A DNA stretch of 64,000 nucleotides from Clostridia bacterium. GTDB taxonomy: Bacteria > Bacillota > TC1 > UBA5767. Numbering within the stretch: the first letter of the stretch is position 1; each line of letters begins with the position of its first letter. The position numbers and the translations under genes are program-made. Below, piece by piece: positions 9,139 through 17,480 of the stretch. The notes under the pieces were generated by a model. It was not told where the DNA came from. It saw only the letters and a program-made list of their open reading frames with translations, and searched no databases. The stretch lies in NCBI GenBank assembly GCA_016887505.1, contig CP069393.1:1846001-1910000 (forward strand), given 5' to 3'.

Positions 9139-10145
9139 GACATCATCCTTTCTAACATATGCTCTACAAACGACTCCATTTCCCCTACCAATTTCCGACC
9201 GGGATCAAATTCTACACCAAGGCTAGATTCCTGAAAAAAATCAAAAACTTCAGCAACAAGAAAACATTCATCCTCGCTAGGCATTCCAGGAATTGTTGAA
9301 TTAGATACTGTAGTGTCTCCAAAGCGAAGATGCACGCATTTTTCTTCTAGTAAAGGGTATTCCTTGAATAATCTCTTCAAGCTTTCTTCCCACTTTATTC
9401 GCTCATAAAGACTTGCGCACTGCACACTAACTACAGTATCGGCCCGAGTAAGAAGCCACATTTCTAAATCATTTAATTCCTGGCTCAATTCTAGTACCAC
9501 ATAGTCAAAAGCATTTTCATTCCGAAGGCATTGTAAAATCTGTTTAAAGTCTTCTGTTTTGATTGAGCGTTTATCCTTGCGGCTTCTAGATGAGCCTAAA
9601 AAATAAAAATGGTGGGTGTGCTGATACGAAAAATAGGTCATTGCCGCTTGTTTTTTAATATTTAGGAAGAGTTTCGTAAAGCCCTCATCTTGCGGACTAT
9701 CCAATAAGCGGTCATTCACATCGATCCCCTCGGTTGTCAAATAGGCAACATGATCGAATTTTTCTGCAAGACAACTAGAAAGGGCTAGGGAAATTCCCGT
9801 TCTTTTCTCCTCGCATCCTGGACAAAGCACACCAATAATTTTCATATTCTCTTCAAGAACTAATTTCTGTTTTTTAAGAATGTAGTGAATGATATGGGCA
9901 TACACAAAAGAGAATCTTTGAAACTTATACACCTCGAAGTCCTCTTTCGGCTTTTGTCCAACCAAGAAAATTGTATTTACCGGCTGAGTCTTATCATCAG
10001 CTACTTGGTCTGTCACAAAAAACTCGCAAGACGTGTATGCCTCATCTTCTGCCATAATGAAGGTGACCTCTAGACTCGTCCGTGCTAAGAATTCCCGAAT
10101 AAAGCAATCGCAGTAATTTTTTTCCAAGTTCAATCCAATACGCAT
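9135..10145 (-). CDS. CpaE-like degenerate ParA-family protein of the Tad locus
   Basis: Likely pilus-localisation protein related to CpaE/TadZ. It has 336 residues from the ATG at 10145, preceded by AAGGAAGGAA. Residues 1-100 could be a receiver-like domain of low similarity; the second part begins MKIIGVLCPGCEEKRTGISLALS and continues with a ParA-like strand pattern (VAYLTTEG, FDYVVLELSQ, ADTVVSVQ). The P-loop lacks a KGGxGKT lysine, so ATP binding or hydrolysis is doubtful. It is the first gene of the minus-strand Tad operon and overlaps tadA by four bases. Confidence 0.65.
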   Translation of the reverse strand: MRIGLNLEKNYCDCFIREFLARTSLEVTFIMAEDEAYTSCEFFVTDQVADDKTQPVNTIFLVGQKPKEDFEVYKFQRFSFVYAHIIHYILKKQKLVLEENMKIIGVLCPGCEEKRTGISLALSSCLAEKFDHVAYLTTEGIDVNDRLLDSPQDEGFTKLFLNIKKQAAMTYFSYQHTHHFYFLGSSRSRKDKRSIKTEDFKQILQCLRNENAFDYVVLELSQELNDLEMWLLTRADTVVSVQCASLYERIKWEESLKRLFKEYPLLEEKCVHLRFGDTTVSNSTIPGMPSEDECFLVAEVFDFFQESSLGVEFDPGRKLVGEMESFVEHMLERMMS

Positions 10146-10172
10146 CCACAATTCCTTCCTTTTTATGCGCTC

Positions 10173-10178
10173 ATTATA
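10173..10178 (-). promoter_or_regulatory. Possible -10 element of the Tad operon
   Basis: A perfect minus-strand TATAAT lies 28 bases before the first Tad gene. No convincing -35 is visible. The rest of the 214-base divergent gap (10146-10359) shows no gene and no clear operator. Confidence 0.35.
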
Positions 10179-10359
10179 ACTCGCAGAATGTGTAGAATCC
10201 TCCGTATAAGGAACATCAAATTATGATGAATCGCTCTGAGCACGGCTGGCCATAGTCTAATATACATATTGGCGAGTCAAGAAACTGCTAAATTTTTCTT
10301 TCATCTATCCACTCGCTACAACTCCTAGCGCTTAATTTATGTTTTTTTTCGGAGGTCTT

Positions 10360-11385
10360 ATGCCAGCAATTGTAGCAGTACACCCAAAGATTTCTTCCAT
10401 CGTACAAGACTGTTTAGTAAGAACAAACTTCTCACCTGTATCGATACAATCTCATTTATCATCCTCTAGGAATGTAAATGAACTGTTCGCTATTCTCAGG
10501 AAAGTCGACTCTACTTTATTGATATTAGACACTGTTCTGCTACCAAAAGAGCATTGTATCGATACGCTTAGGAGACTGCGGTTGAGTCAGCCTAGCCTCA
10601 GAATCATTCTTTTAAGCCCTCAAATAGTCTTTTTAGAGCAACACCGAAATGAATTTGCAATCCTACAAATTTTCGATACTTTTGCATATAAGGCAAACAC
10701 TAACGGACTTGTTCATTTGCAAGATTCCTTGCCACAAATGATTCTTCATCCTGCAGATGCGATGGACTTTTTACAAAAAAAAATTTTTGAGCCAGATCTA
10801 AAAAATCCAATATCCTTTTCCAAAAGTTTTATCTCTGTTGCTGGTCTTGAAGAAAGAACAGGAACTACTAAGACCGCTCTTCTTTTTTCTTTATTTTTGA
10901 GGGACAAGGTTCTCCTAGTAGAATTGAATGAAAAGCATCCAGTTTTACTTGAATATTTTCTCCTTGAAGAATATTTCGATGCTGCTACCGGATTATACTA
11001 TCTACCCAATTGCCCTAATCTAGCCATTCTTCCCCTGGAGCGGTCGCAAAATTGGACCCAGTATATCGAAAATTTCAAATATGTTGTGCTCGATCTAGGT
11101 GTTTTTTCTCCCCATGTCAGTGATTCCTGCTACCAAGAATTTCAACGTAGCAGCATGCGTATTCTCACCTCATTAGGCAGCCCTTGGAGCATTCAACATC
11201 TTCAAAACCTGAATATTCCACAGGATACCTTTCTATGGTTAAACTTTTGCCCTGAAGAAAGCCTTAAAGCGATACAAAGAAATATAAAAGGTAAATATGG
11301 CACTATTGTCGCTTCTCCTTATCAACCAAATTGGTTGTTTGTGAGTAAAGAGCAAAAAAAAGTATGCCGCCAATTATTCTTCTAA
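10360..11385 (+). CDS. Second CpaE-like protein, divergent from the Tad operon
   Basis: A 341-residue protein with an N-terminal receiver-like region (LLILDTVLLP and RLRLSQPSLRIILLSPQ) and a C-terminal ParA-like region starting FISVAGLEERTGTTKTALLF, followed by DKVLLVELNEKHPVLLEYFL and YVVLDLG. The GTTKTA motif replaces the classical P-loop, as in a degenerate CpaE-like lineage. I take it to act with the Tad machine, perhaps in localisation, because it lies head-to-head with the operon that carries another CpaE-like gene. The start at 10360 follows CGGAGGTCTT; the ATG at 10339 lies upstream of that site. Confidence 0.55.
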   Translation: MPAIVAVHPKISSIVQDCLVRTNFSPVSIQSHLSSSRNVNELFAILRKVDSTLLILDTVLLPKEHCIDTLRRLRLSQPSLRIILLSPQIVFLEQHRNEFAILQIFDTFAYKANTNGLVHLQDSLPQMILHPADAMDFLQKKIFEPDLKNPISFSKSFISVAGLEERTGTTKTALLFSLFLRDKVLLVELNEKHPVLLEYFLLEEYFDAATGLYYLPNCPNLAILPLERSQNWTQYIENFKYVVLDLGVFSPHVSDSCYQEFQRSSMRILTSLGSPWSIQHLQNLNIPQDTFLWLNFCPEESLKAIQRNIKGKYGTIVASPYQPNWLFVSKEQKKVCRQLFF

Positions 11386-11428
11386 TAGAAAACAATTCTG
11401 CAGCTTTTATAAGATACCTATCTTTCGG

Positions 11429-11457
11429 TTCTCAAGTAGTCCGTTTAATGCTATAAT
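11429..11457 (+). promoter_or_regulatory. Promoter before the Na/Pi symporter gene
   Basis: TTCTCA and TATAAT are separated by 17 bases, with a TGC extended -10 element, 39 bases before the start codon. Confidence 0.5.
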
Positions 11458-11495
11458 TCTTATGGCTTATTTAATAAGAAAAAGGTGGTACTTAT

Positions 11496-13133
11496 ATGGA
11501 AGCAATTATTGGATTATTTGGGGGACTTGCCCTTTTTATTTTTGGTATGCAGATGATGAGCAATGGTCTCAAAAATGCTGCTGGTGATCGGATGCAAAGC
11601 ATCCTAGAACGTCTAACAAGTAAACCAGTTTTAGGGGTAATGGTAGGTGCTGGTGTTACAGCACTAATTCAATCCAGCAGTGCAACCACTGTCATGGTAG
11701 TCGGTTTTGTAAATGCTGGCCTGATGACTCTACGACAATCAATTGCTGTAATTATGGGTGCCAACATTGGTACAACGGTAACCTCACAGTTAATTGCATT
11801 TGACATCAGTAATTTTATTTTACCAATTATTATTATTGGTTTTCTTCTCAACTTTCTAGCATCAAAATCTTCTGTGAAATATATTGGCTCCATCATTTTA
11901 GGCTTCGGCATCTTAATGCACGGTATGAGCATTATGAGCGGCGCTATGACACCACTTAGAAGTAATGTACAATTCACAGGTACTATGGCAAGTTTTGCCG
12001 ACAGACCATTTCTAGGTTTGCTTAGTGGGATGGCGGTTACCTTTGTACTACAAAGTTCTAGTGCAGCCACTGGTATCTTGATTGCAATGGCTAGTACTGG
12101 TTTGATCGATATTCAAGGAGCTATTCCCGTACTGTTTGGTACTAATATTGGCACATGTATCACCGCAGTGCTTTCCTCTATTGGGACAAGCCGCAATGCC
12201 AAGCGTGCTGCTTTGGCTCACGTACTGTTCAATGTGATGGGTTCTTTGATTTTCATGATCCTTTTGAAACCATTTAGTAGCTTAGTAATAAATGGGACCG
12301 ACATGATTGTGAATTCTTTTGGGGGAGAAGTAACCGTAGCACGGTTGGTGGCCAATGCTCACACCGCTTTCAATATTATCAACACCGTTCTCTTTTTCCC
12401 ATTGATAAGCTTTTTTAACAAACTAATCTTGCGGATTGTTCCTGTTTTGGAAGAAGAAAAAGAACTAAACAAAAATCCCATTTATTTGGACGAACGGGTT
12501 TTGCATACACCAGAGATTGCATCGTCACTGGCCAGGAAAGAATTGGTTAGTATTGGTAACCTAGCTTCTAAAAATCTAAAGAATGCCTTTGTAGGTTTAG
12601 TAGACAAGAAGCCCAAAAAGTTACGCAAAGTATTTGAAGTGGAACCTATTATTGATAAGCTGGAAAAAGAAACCACGGTATATCTAACGAAAATTGCTCA
12701 ACAAAATATTAGCGAGCGTCTCTCAGAGGAGAATTCCGGGCTATTGCACGTGGCATATGATGTCGAAAGAATCGGAGACCATGCAGAAAATATTGCTCAA
12801 ACTGCCTTGCTCTATATAGATGGTCAATTTAAATTTAGTGATTTAGCCATAGAGGAATTGAAAGAAATCTATAAGATAACACATGAATGTGTTCTTGCTG
12901 CGCTAAAGGCCCTAGCTGACAGCGACGAAGAATCAGCCCATACTGTAGAGTATCTCGAAAACGCAATCGATAATTTAGAAAAAACACTTCGTGAAAAACA
13001 TATCAAACGTCTTAATGAAGGAGTATGCTTCCCTCAATCCGGTGTAGCTTTTCTAGATGTACTAAGCAACATGGAGCGAATTGGTGACCACTGCAGTAAC
13101 ATTGCTGGTATCATAATCGCTCACAATGAATAA
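11496..13133 (+). CDS. Na+/phosphate cotransporter (NptA-like) with PhoU domain
   Basis: Sodium-dependent phosphate transporter of the NptA/PNaS family. It has 545 residues. The membrane part (1 to about 310) contains the two inverted repeats with the QSSSA motif (TALIQSSSATTVMVVGFVNAG and VTFVLQSSSAATGILIAM) and GANIGTT / GTNIGTC. The C-terminal part (about 330-540) is a PhoU-like helical domain with ERIGDHAENIAQ and ERIGDHCSNIAG. It is monocistronic: its own promoter precedes it and a strong bidirectional terminator follows. It is one of the few left-arm genes transcribed towards the origin. Confidence 0.93.
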   Translation: MEAIIGLFGGLALFIFGMQMMSNGLKNAAGDRMQSILERLTSKPVLGVMVGAGVTALIQSSSATTVMVVGFVNAGLMTLRQSIAVIMGANIGTTVTSQLIAFDISNFILPIIIIGFLLNFLASKSSVKYIGSIILGFGILMHGMSIMSGAMTPLRSNVQFTGTMASFADRPFLGLLSGMAVTFVLQSSSAATGILIAMASTGLIDIQGAIPVLFGTNIGTCITAVLSSIGTSRNAKRAALAHVLFNVMGSLIFMILLKPFSSLVINGTDMIVNSFGGEVTVARLVANAHTAFNIINTVLFFPLISFFNKLILRIVPVLEEEKELNKNPIYLDERVLHTPEIASSLARKELVSIGNLASKNLKNAFVGLVDKKPKKLRKVFEVEPIIDKLEKETTVYLTKIAQQNISERLSEENSGLLHVAYDVERIGDHAENIAQTALLYIDGQFKFSDLAIEELKEIYKITHECVLAALKALADSDEESAHTVEYLENAIDNLEKTLREKHIKRLNEGVCFPQSGVAFLDVLSNMERIGDHCSNIAGIIIAHNE

Positions 13134-13156
13134 CCTTACATTATAGTAGATAACTT

Positions 13157-13190
13157 AAAATCCCCTACGGAATATTCCGTAGGGGATTTT
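13157..13190. terminator. Bidirectional intrinsic terminator
   Basis: A perfect 34-base palindrome (17-base arms, core CCCTACGGAATATTCCGTAG) with A and T runs at the ends lies between the convergent symporter and Nudix genes and can stop transcription both ways. Confidence 0.9.
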
Positions 13191-13216
13191 AATAAAAAGA
13201 AGTCTATTTAATAATT

Positions 13217-13738
13217 CTAATCGTTAGATGCAGTGTTGTTTTGGTAACAATAGTACGCTAGCACGGTCTTAACATCAAGTATTTCCCCTTCTTCTATCGC
13301 TAGCTTTAACTCCTCCATCGTCCACCAACGGGTCTTTTCTACATCTACATCATCTACCATCTGTTCTAGCTGTTGTCCGCTTGGTACTTTGGCAGAAAAT
13401 ATTTGCATGGTTGAATAGTTATGACCAATTTGAGGTATGTATGATACCAGTGGTTGTAAATCGCTACTTTGGATGTTGAGTGCACATTCTTCTTCGATTT
13501 CTTCCACCATTACCTCGACTGGAGATAATGCAGGTTTATCCAAGCAACCGGCCGGGATCTCCCAAGTCATTTTTTCCACAGCTGGTCTGTATTGTTTAAC
13601 TAGTAATATTCGGTCCTCTTCATCAAGCAAGACCGCTGCAACAGCACTCGGCGATTCTAGGATCTCATATTTTCGGCCATTTCTCTGTTTGCGAAAAATC
13701 TTCAACCAGCCTTGATAAAGATATTCCTTATTACTCAT
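13217..13738 (-). CDS. Nudix hydrolase, ADP-ribose pyrophosphatase-like, degenerate box
   Basis: Probable nucleoside-diphosphate hydrolase of the ADP-sugar pyrophosphatase type. It has 173 residues. The fold signature is present: LLVKQYRPAVEKMTWEIPAG, then the Nudix helix, then SYIPQIGHNYSTMQIFSAKV. The Nudix box is altered. Where REUxEExGU is expected it has EEIEEECAL, so the Arg is Glu and the Gly is Ala, with about one extra residue between the conserved Gly and the helix. The metal-binding glutamates remain. Last gene of a three-gene operon; it overlaps the mutase-like gene by eight bases. Confidence 0.8.
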   Translation of the reverse strand: MSNKEYLYQGWLKIFRKQRNGRKYEILESPSAVAAVLLDEEDRILLVKQYRPAVEKMTWEIPAGCLDKPALSPVEVMVEEIEEECALNIQSSDLQPLVSYIPQIGHNYSTMQIFSAKVPSGQQLEQMVDDVDVEKTRWWTMEELKLAIEEGEILDVKTVLAYYCYQNNTASND

Positions 13739-14426
13739 CGCGTAACTCCGATTTAGAAATATAATTCAAATCATCGTCTAATGTATAAACCATGGGAATC
13801 CCTCGCATGATAGGACGTTCGATTACTTCCTCTATGGGAGCATCTTCTATCATGGTCATAAGTGCACGAATGCTATTATGGTGTCCTACTACCAAAACTT
13901 TACGGTCGATAGCAATCATGGGCTTAATCTTGTTATCCCAGTGTGGAAATACCCTTGAAAAAGTCTCTACTAAATTTTCTCCTTGTGGAATTTCCTCAGG
14001 GATAAGATCGCCATATCGGGGGTCATTCGATGGATGCCGCAAATCGTCGAGCTCCACCATAGGAACAAACGCTTTATAATCATGCATCCAATGCTTCAGT
14101 TTTTCTTCCCCATATCGCTCAGCAATTTGCTGGTAGTCCATCCCCTCGAGCTGTCCATAGTATCTTCCGTTTAATCGCCAATTCTTATTCGTTTTTACCC
14201 AATGTAAGTCCATCGCATCAAGAATCTGCCATAAAGACTGGACGCCTCGCGTCAACACGGAGGTAAATGCCAGATCAAAAGTATAATTATTCCTTTTAAG
14301 AATTCTGCCAGCATTGTACTCTTCTTCCAAGCCTGCTTTCGAAAGTCTTACATCCTGCCAACCGACTAATTTGTTCTTACTAGATTCTTCTGTTGAGCCG
14401 CTGCAGACGAGCACGATTTCTTTCAT
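13731..14426 (-). CDS. Phosphoglycerate mutase (GpmA)-like protein lacking catalytic residues
   Basis: A 231-residue relative of cofactor-dependent phosphoglycerate mutase, recognisable from GWQDVRLSKAG, FDLAFTSVLTRGVQSLW, NGRYYGQLEGM, DPRYGDL and GHHNSIRALM. The phospho-acceptor motif RHG is CSG here (residues 8-10), so catalytic Arg and His are gone. The acid/base Glu (LNERHYG in E. coli) is Gly, and the two Arg that hold the substrate phosphate (QWRRGF) are replaced (HWMHDY). The second His (GHHNS) and the SVLxR Arg remain. It is unlikely to be a mutase; a binding or regulatory role is possible. The start at 14426 follows GGGAGAG. Middle gene of the HAD-mutase-Nudix operon. Confidence 0.85.
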   Translation of the reverse strand: MKEIVLVCSGSTEESSKNKLVGWQDVRLSKAGLEEEYNAGRILKRNNYTFDLAFTSVLTRGVQSLWQILDAMDLHWVKTNKNWRLNGRYYGQLEGMDYQQIAERYGEEKLKHWMHDYKAFVPMVELDDLRHPSNDPRYGDLIPEEIPQGENLVETFSRVFPHWDNKIKPMIAIDRKVLVVGHHNSIRALMTMIEDAPIEEVIERPIMRGIPMVYTLDDDLNYISKSELRDE

Positions 14427-14428
14427 TA

Positions 14429-15151
14429 TTATCTCTCCCAAATCAGTTTTTCTTCTTTATCTATCAACTCAGCGACAGACGAAATCACAAAATCTGCAGT
14501 TTCGCCCACATCACTCGATTCCTTTTCAATCCCTATCAAAGCCCCAACCTTTGTGTTGCGTCCAAACTCCATGTCCGTCATGGTGTCTCCTACCATAGCT
14601 ACTTCAGAAGGTTTTATTCCATATTGCTGACAAAACATCTCCATTATCTCGGGATTTGGCTTTGGCTTTATTATACCATCATCTGCTCCTATATAATCAA
14701 AGAGCTCCATTACGTTCAATTTTTGTAAACAATTTCTAGCAGACAACATCGTGTCTGCTGTCGCTAGCCCGACAAATAAACCTCTTTGTTTTAATTTCTG
14801 AATCAATTTTGGTAAATCTTCTACTGTGGGGATTATCTGTACATCCATGGAAAAAGTATTAAAATATTGCTCAGATTTGGCAAAAAATGAATTTTGATCA
14901 ATCTTTACACCATGGTTGTGCATTACGCGAATCAAATCACCTGCAATATCTGCGTTCGTGCCCATTGCCATCGAGCCTGCTGGATTCACAATCTCACCTT
15001 CAATACCAATTGCTAGAAGTAGTTCCTCTTGATTTATATCTGGAGCATAATCTTTTGCTAAAGCCAGGCAAACTTTACGAGCTACTGGTATCCATGTCTT
15101 CTCTATGTCTAAAATAGTTCCATCTTTGTCTAACATTATCCCTTTTATCAT
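14429..15151 (-). CDS. HAD-superfamily hydrolase, phosphoglycolate phosphatase-like
   Basis: Predicted small-molecule phosphatase with 240 residues. Motif I is LDKDGTILD near the N-terminus, motif II is LATAD, motif III includes KPKPNPEIMEMF and motif IV is AMVGDTMTDMEFG, so the active site looks complete. The helical cap lies between residues about 20 and 95. First gene of the operon; its stop is two bases before the ATG of the mutase-like gene. Substrate unknown: phosphoglycolate is only the nearest family name. Confidence 0.85.
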   Translation of the reverse strand: MIKGIMLDKDGTILDIEKTWIPVARKVCLALAKDYAPDINQEELLLAIGIEGEIVNPAGSMAMGTNADIAGDLIRVMHNHGVKIDQNSFFAKSEQYFNTFSMDVQIIPTVEDLPKLIQKLKQRGLFVGLATADTMLSARNCLQKLNVMELFDYIGADDGIIKPKPNPEIMEMFCQQYGIKPSEVAMVGDTMTDMEFGRNTKVGALIGIEKESSDVGETADFVISSVAELIDKEEKLIWER

Positions 15152-15226
15152 AATCTTCTCCTGTCTGTATACGATAACATTCGACTAATAAAAATGAAAG
15201 TATTGACTTTTTGAAAAACTAGGCAC

Positions 15227-15256
15227 AAAAAGAGCACGGTTACCCGTGCTCTTTTT
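15227..15256 (-). terminator. Intrinsic terminator after the aldolase gene
   Basis: The minus strand reads a 13-base stem (AAAAAGAGCACGG with its complement) around a four-base loop, ending in a T run, directly after the aldolase stop codon. Confidence 0.88.
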
Positions 15257-15258
15257 GA

Positions 15259-16194
15259 CTATATTTTATTGTTGCATCCCAATACGTTTACAATTTTATG
15301 TCTTACCATCGCTTTAATGGCTTCCCTTGATGGTCCTAAATACTTTCTAGGATCAAAGACTTCTGGGTGCTCAGCCATTTCCTTGCGAATGGTTCCTGTC
15401 ATTGCTAATCTTAAGTCTGAGTCGATATTAATCTTGCAAACGGCCATGCTGGCTGCTTTGCGCAGCATATCTTCAGGCACACCCTTGGCACCAGACATGT
15501 CCCCTCCATAAGCATTAATCATTTCTACGTATTCTGGAATAACCGAAGATGCTCCATGTAAAACGATGGGGAAGTTTGGCAATCTTCTGCTTACTTCCTC
15601 TAGAATATCGTATCGTAACTTGGGCTCACCTTTAAACTTAAAGGCACCATGGCTCGTACCAATTGCAATTGCCAAAGAATCAACCCCTGTGCTAGAAACA
15701 AATTCTTCAACTTCTTCTGGTCTTGTATAACTAGCATCTTCTGCAGATACATTTACATCATCTTCTATACCAGATAACTGTCCGAGTTCACCTTCAACCG
15801 TTACACCCTTGTCGTGTGCATACTCGACAACTTTCTTCGTTAGTGCAATATTCTCCTTGAAGGACAAGTGGGATCCATCAATCATAACTGAACTAAAACC
15901 ACCATCAATACAAGATTTGCATAGTTCAAAAGAATCCCCATGGTCTAGGTGCAATGCAATAGGCAAATCAGTTTCAATCAAAGCTGCTTCAACCAACTTT
16001 GTAAGATAAGTGTGATTCGCGTATTTTCTTGCTCCTGCGGAAACCTGAAGAATTAAGGGTGCCTTTTCTTCATAAGCTGCTTCTGTAATTCCTTGGATAA
16101 TCTCCATGTTGTTGACATTGAAAGCCCCGATAGCATAACCGCCCTCATAGGCTTTCTTAAACATTTCAGTCGTGGTAACTAGTGGCATTTGCAT
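15259..16194 (-). CDS. fba: Class II fructose-bisphosphate aldolase
   Basis: Zinc-dependent aldolase that splits or forms fructose-1,6-bisphosphate. It has 311 residues. Zn and substrate motifs are visible: ALHLDHGDSFELCKSCIDGGF, MIDGSHLSFKENI, VEGELGQLSG, IGTSHGAFKF and VLHGASSVIPE, close to the family's usual spacing. Two ATG codons, 16194 and 16188, follow AAAGGAGGAG; either is possible. It overlaps the end of the MFS gene by 29 bases. The related enzyme tagatose-bisphosphate aldolase cannot be excluded, but the length and motifs fit Fba. Confidence 0.93.
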   Translation of the reverse strand: MQMPLVTTTEMFKKAYEGGYAIGAFNVNNMEIIQGITEAAYEEKAPLILQVSAGARKYANHTYLTKLVEAALIETDLPIALHLDHGDSFELCKSCIDGGFSSVMIDGSHLSFKENIALTKKVVEYAHDKGVTVEGELGQLSGIEDDVNVSAEDASYTRPEEVEEFVSSTGVDSLAIAIGTSHGAFKFKGEPKLRYDILEEVSRRLPNFPIVLHGASSVIPEYVEMINAYGGDMSGAKGVPEDMLRKAASMAVCKINIDSDLRLAMTGTIRKEMAEHPEVFDPRKYLGPSREAIKAMVRHKIVNVLGCNNKI

Positions 16195-17404
16195 TCTCCT
16201 CCTTTTTACTGGAAGACGGCCTAAGACCGCTCCTGTTCATCAAAACGGGTAATATGATTCCCGAAATCCCCAGAATTAGAAATATGACCTGGTGTGTGGC
16301 AAATAAAGTCAACAGGCCAAAGACAAAACTGCCGATGGCAAAACCACCATCCATAGCGTTTTCTTGCACGCCCAAAGCTGTTCCTCTAGTCTTCTCGGGC
16401 ACTGACGCAATAAGCCAGTTGATACTGATTGTTGTAGTCGCTGAAAATCCAAATCCGCCCAGCAAGGAGCATAGCACTAGCATCAGCATTGGATGGTGCG
16501 GTATCAAATATAAAAGTGCTGTGGCCAATGCCAACAATCCTGCACAGACTGTGGCAGCTCTAGCAGGCGCAAATCGGTTCGCACTAAAACCCCCTACAAC
16601 ATTACCCATTAAACCACCAGTTGAGAAGAAAGTAAAGAACAAGCCCACATTTGATATTGCCGGAAACCCAGACAAGTAGATAGCTACAAACGACAGGATT
16701 GCACCATATATAATACAAACCATCAGTATAAGGCCAAAGATCCGGGCTAAATTACGATTCTCCAGTAATTCCTGGTATTCATAAATAATTTTTTTCAATT
16801 TAACTTTAGTTTCTGATGGTTTATAGGTATCTCTAAGCAGTAGAATCAAAAAGCTCATGCAAATCGATACACCAATCAAGGCTAAAAACATCCCCTTATA
16901 ACCATATTGGCTCTTCACAATGGCTAGGGCTCCAACTGGTCCTAGCATTAGGCCCAGTGAATACAATGCACGCTGTATTCCGATTGCCATACCTCGGCTC
17001 TCGCTAGGAACTAGCTCAGAAATATAACAACTCATGGCTGACAGGAAAGAAGCCATCCCCACACCCATGGAAAGTCTTGCCAAAATTATGAGAAGAAGCG
17101 AGCCCATAGAAAGATAGAAGAAGGTTGTTCCTAAGACAAAGCTAAGTGTCCCTAATAGCATCATCGCTTTGCGGCCCTTGATATCAGCAAGAGGCGCAAA
17201 ATAAAAGCGAAAAACTACACAAAATAAGGCATATAGTGTATTTTGCAATCCGGCTGCAAATTCAGAGTACCCCACATGCAACATGTATAGTGGGCTAAGC
17301 GTAAACAGGGCAAAATTAATCGTTATAAATAAACCGCCAGACAAAACAGCAAGAATATAGTCCTTCTGAAGTAGCGGGTGTTTTTTTTTATTGCTATTAC
17401 CCAT
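16166..17404 (-). CDS. Major facilitator superfamily transporter
   Basis: Predicted 12-segment membrane transporter with 412 residues. The loop between segments 2 and 3 is RFYFAPLADIKGRKAMMLLG, the MFS motif A. Segment 5 has GIQRALYSLGLMLGPVGALAI, resembling the drug-efflux type. A cytoplasmic loop (RDTYKPSETKVKLKKIIYEYQELL) separates the halves. Substrate unknown. The ATG at 17404 follows AAGGAGGTACTA, so the upstream ATG at 17437 is rejected. It is co-transcribed with fba. Confidence 0.85.
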   Translation of the reverse strand: MGNSNKKKHPLLQKDYILAVLSGGLFITINFALFTLSPLYMLHVGYSEFAAGLQNTLYALFCVVFRFYFAPLADIKGRKAMMLLGTLSFVLGTTFFYLSMGSLLLIILARLSMGVGMASFLSAMSCYISELVPSESRGMAIGIQRALYSLGLMLGPVGALAIVKSQYGYKGMFLALIGVSICMSFLILLLRDTYKPSETKVKLKKIIYEYQELLENRNLARIFGLILMVCIIYGAILSFVAIYLSGFPAISNVGLFFTFFSTGGLMGNVVGGFSANRFAPARAATVCAGLLALATALLYLIPHHPMLMLVLCSLLGGFGFSATTTISINWLIASVPEKTRGTALGVQENAMDGGFAIGSFVFGLLTLFATHQVIFLILGISGIILPVLMNRSGLRPSSSKKEENANATSYHD

Positions 17405-17480
17405 TAGTACCTCCTTGTTTGCTTCTGATATAATCATAATATATAATCCAAAAATAGGAATACCAAATTGAGGAGGAAAT

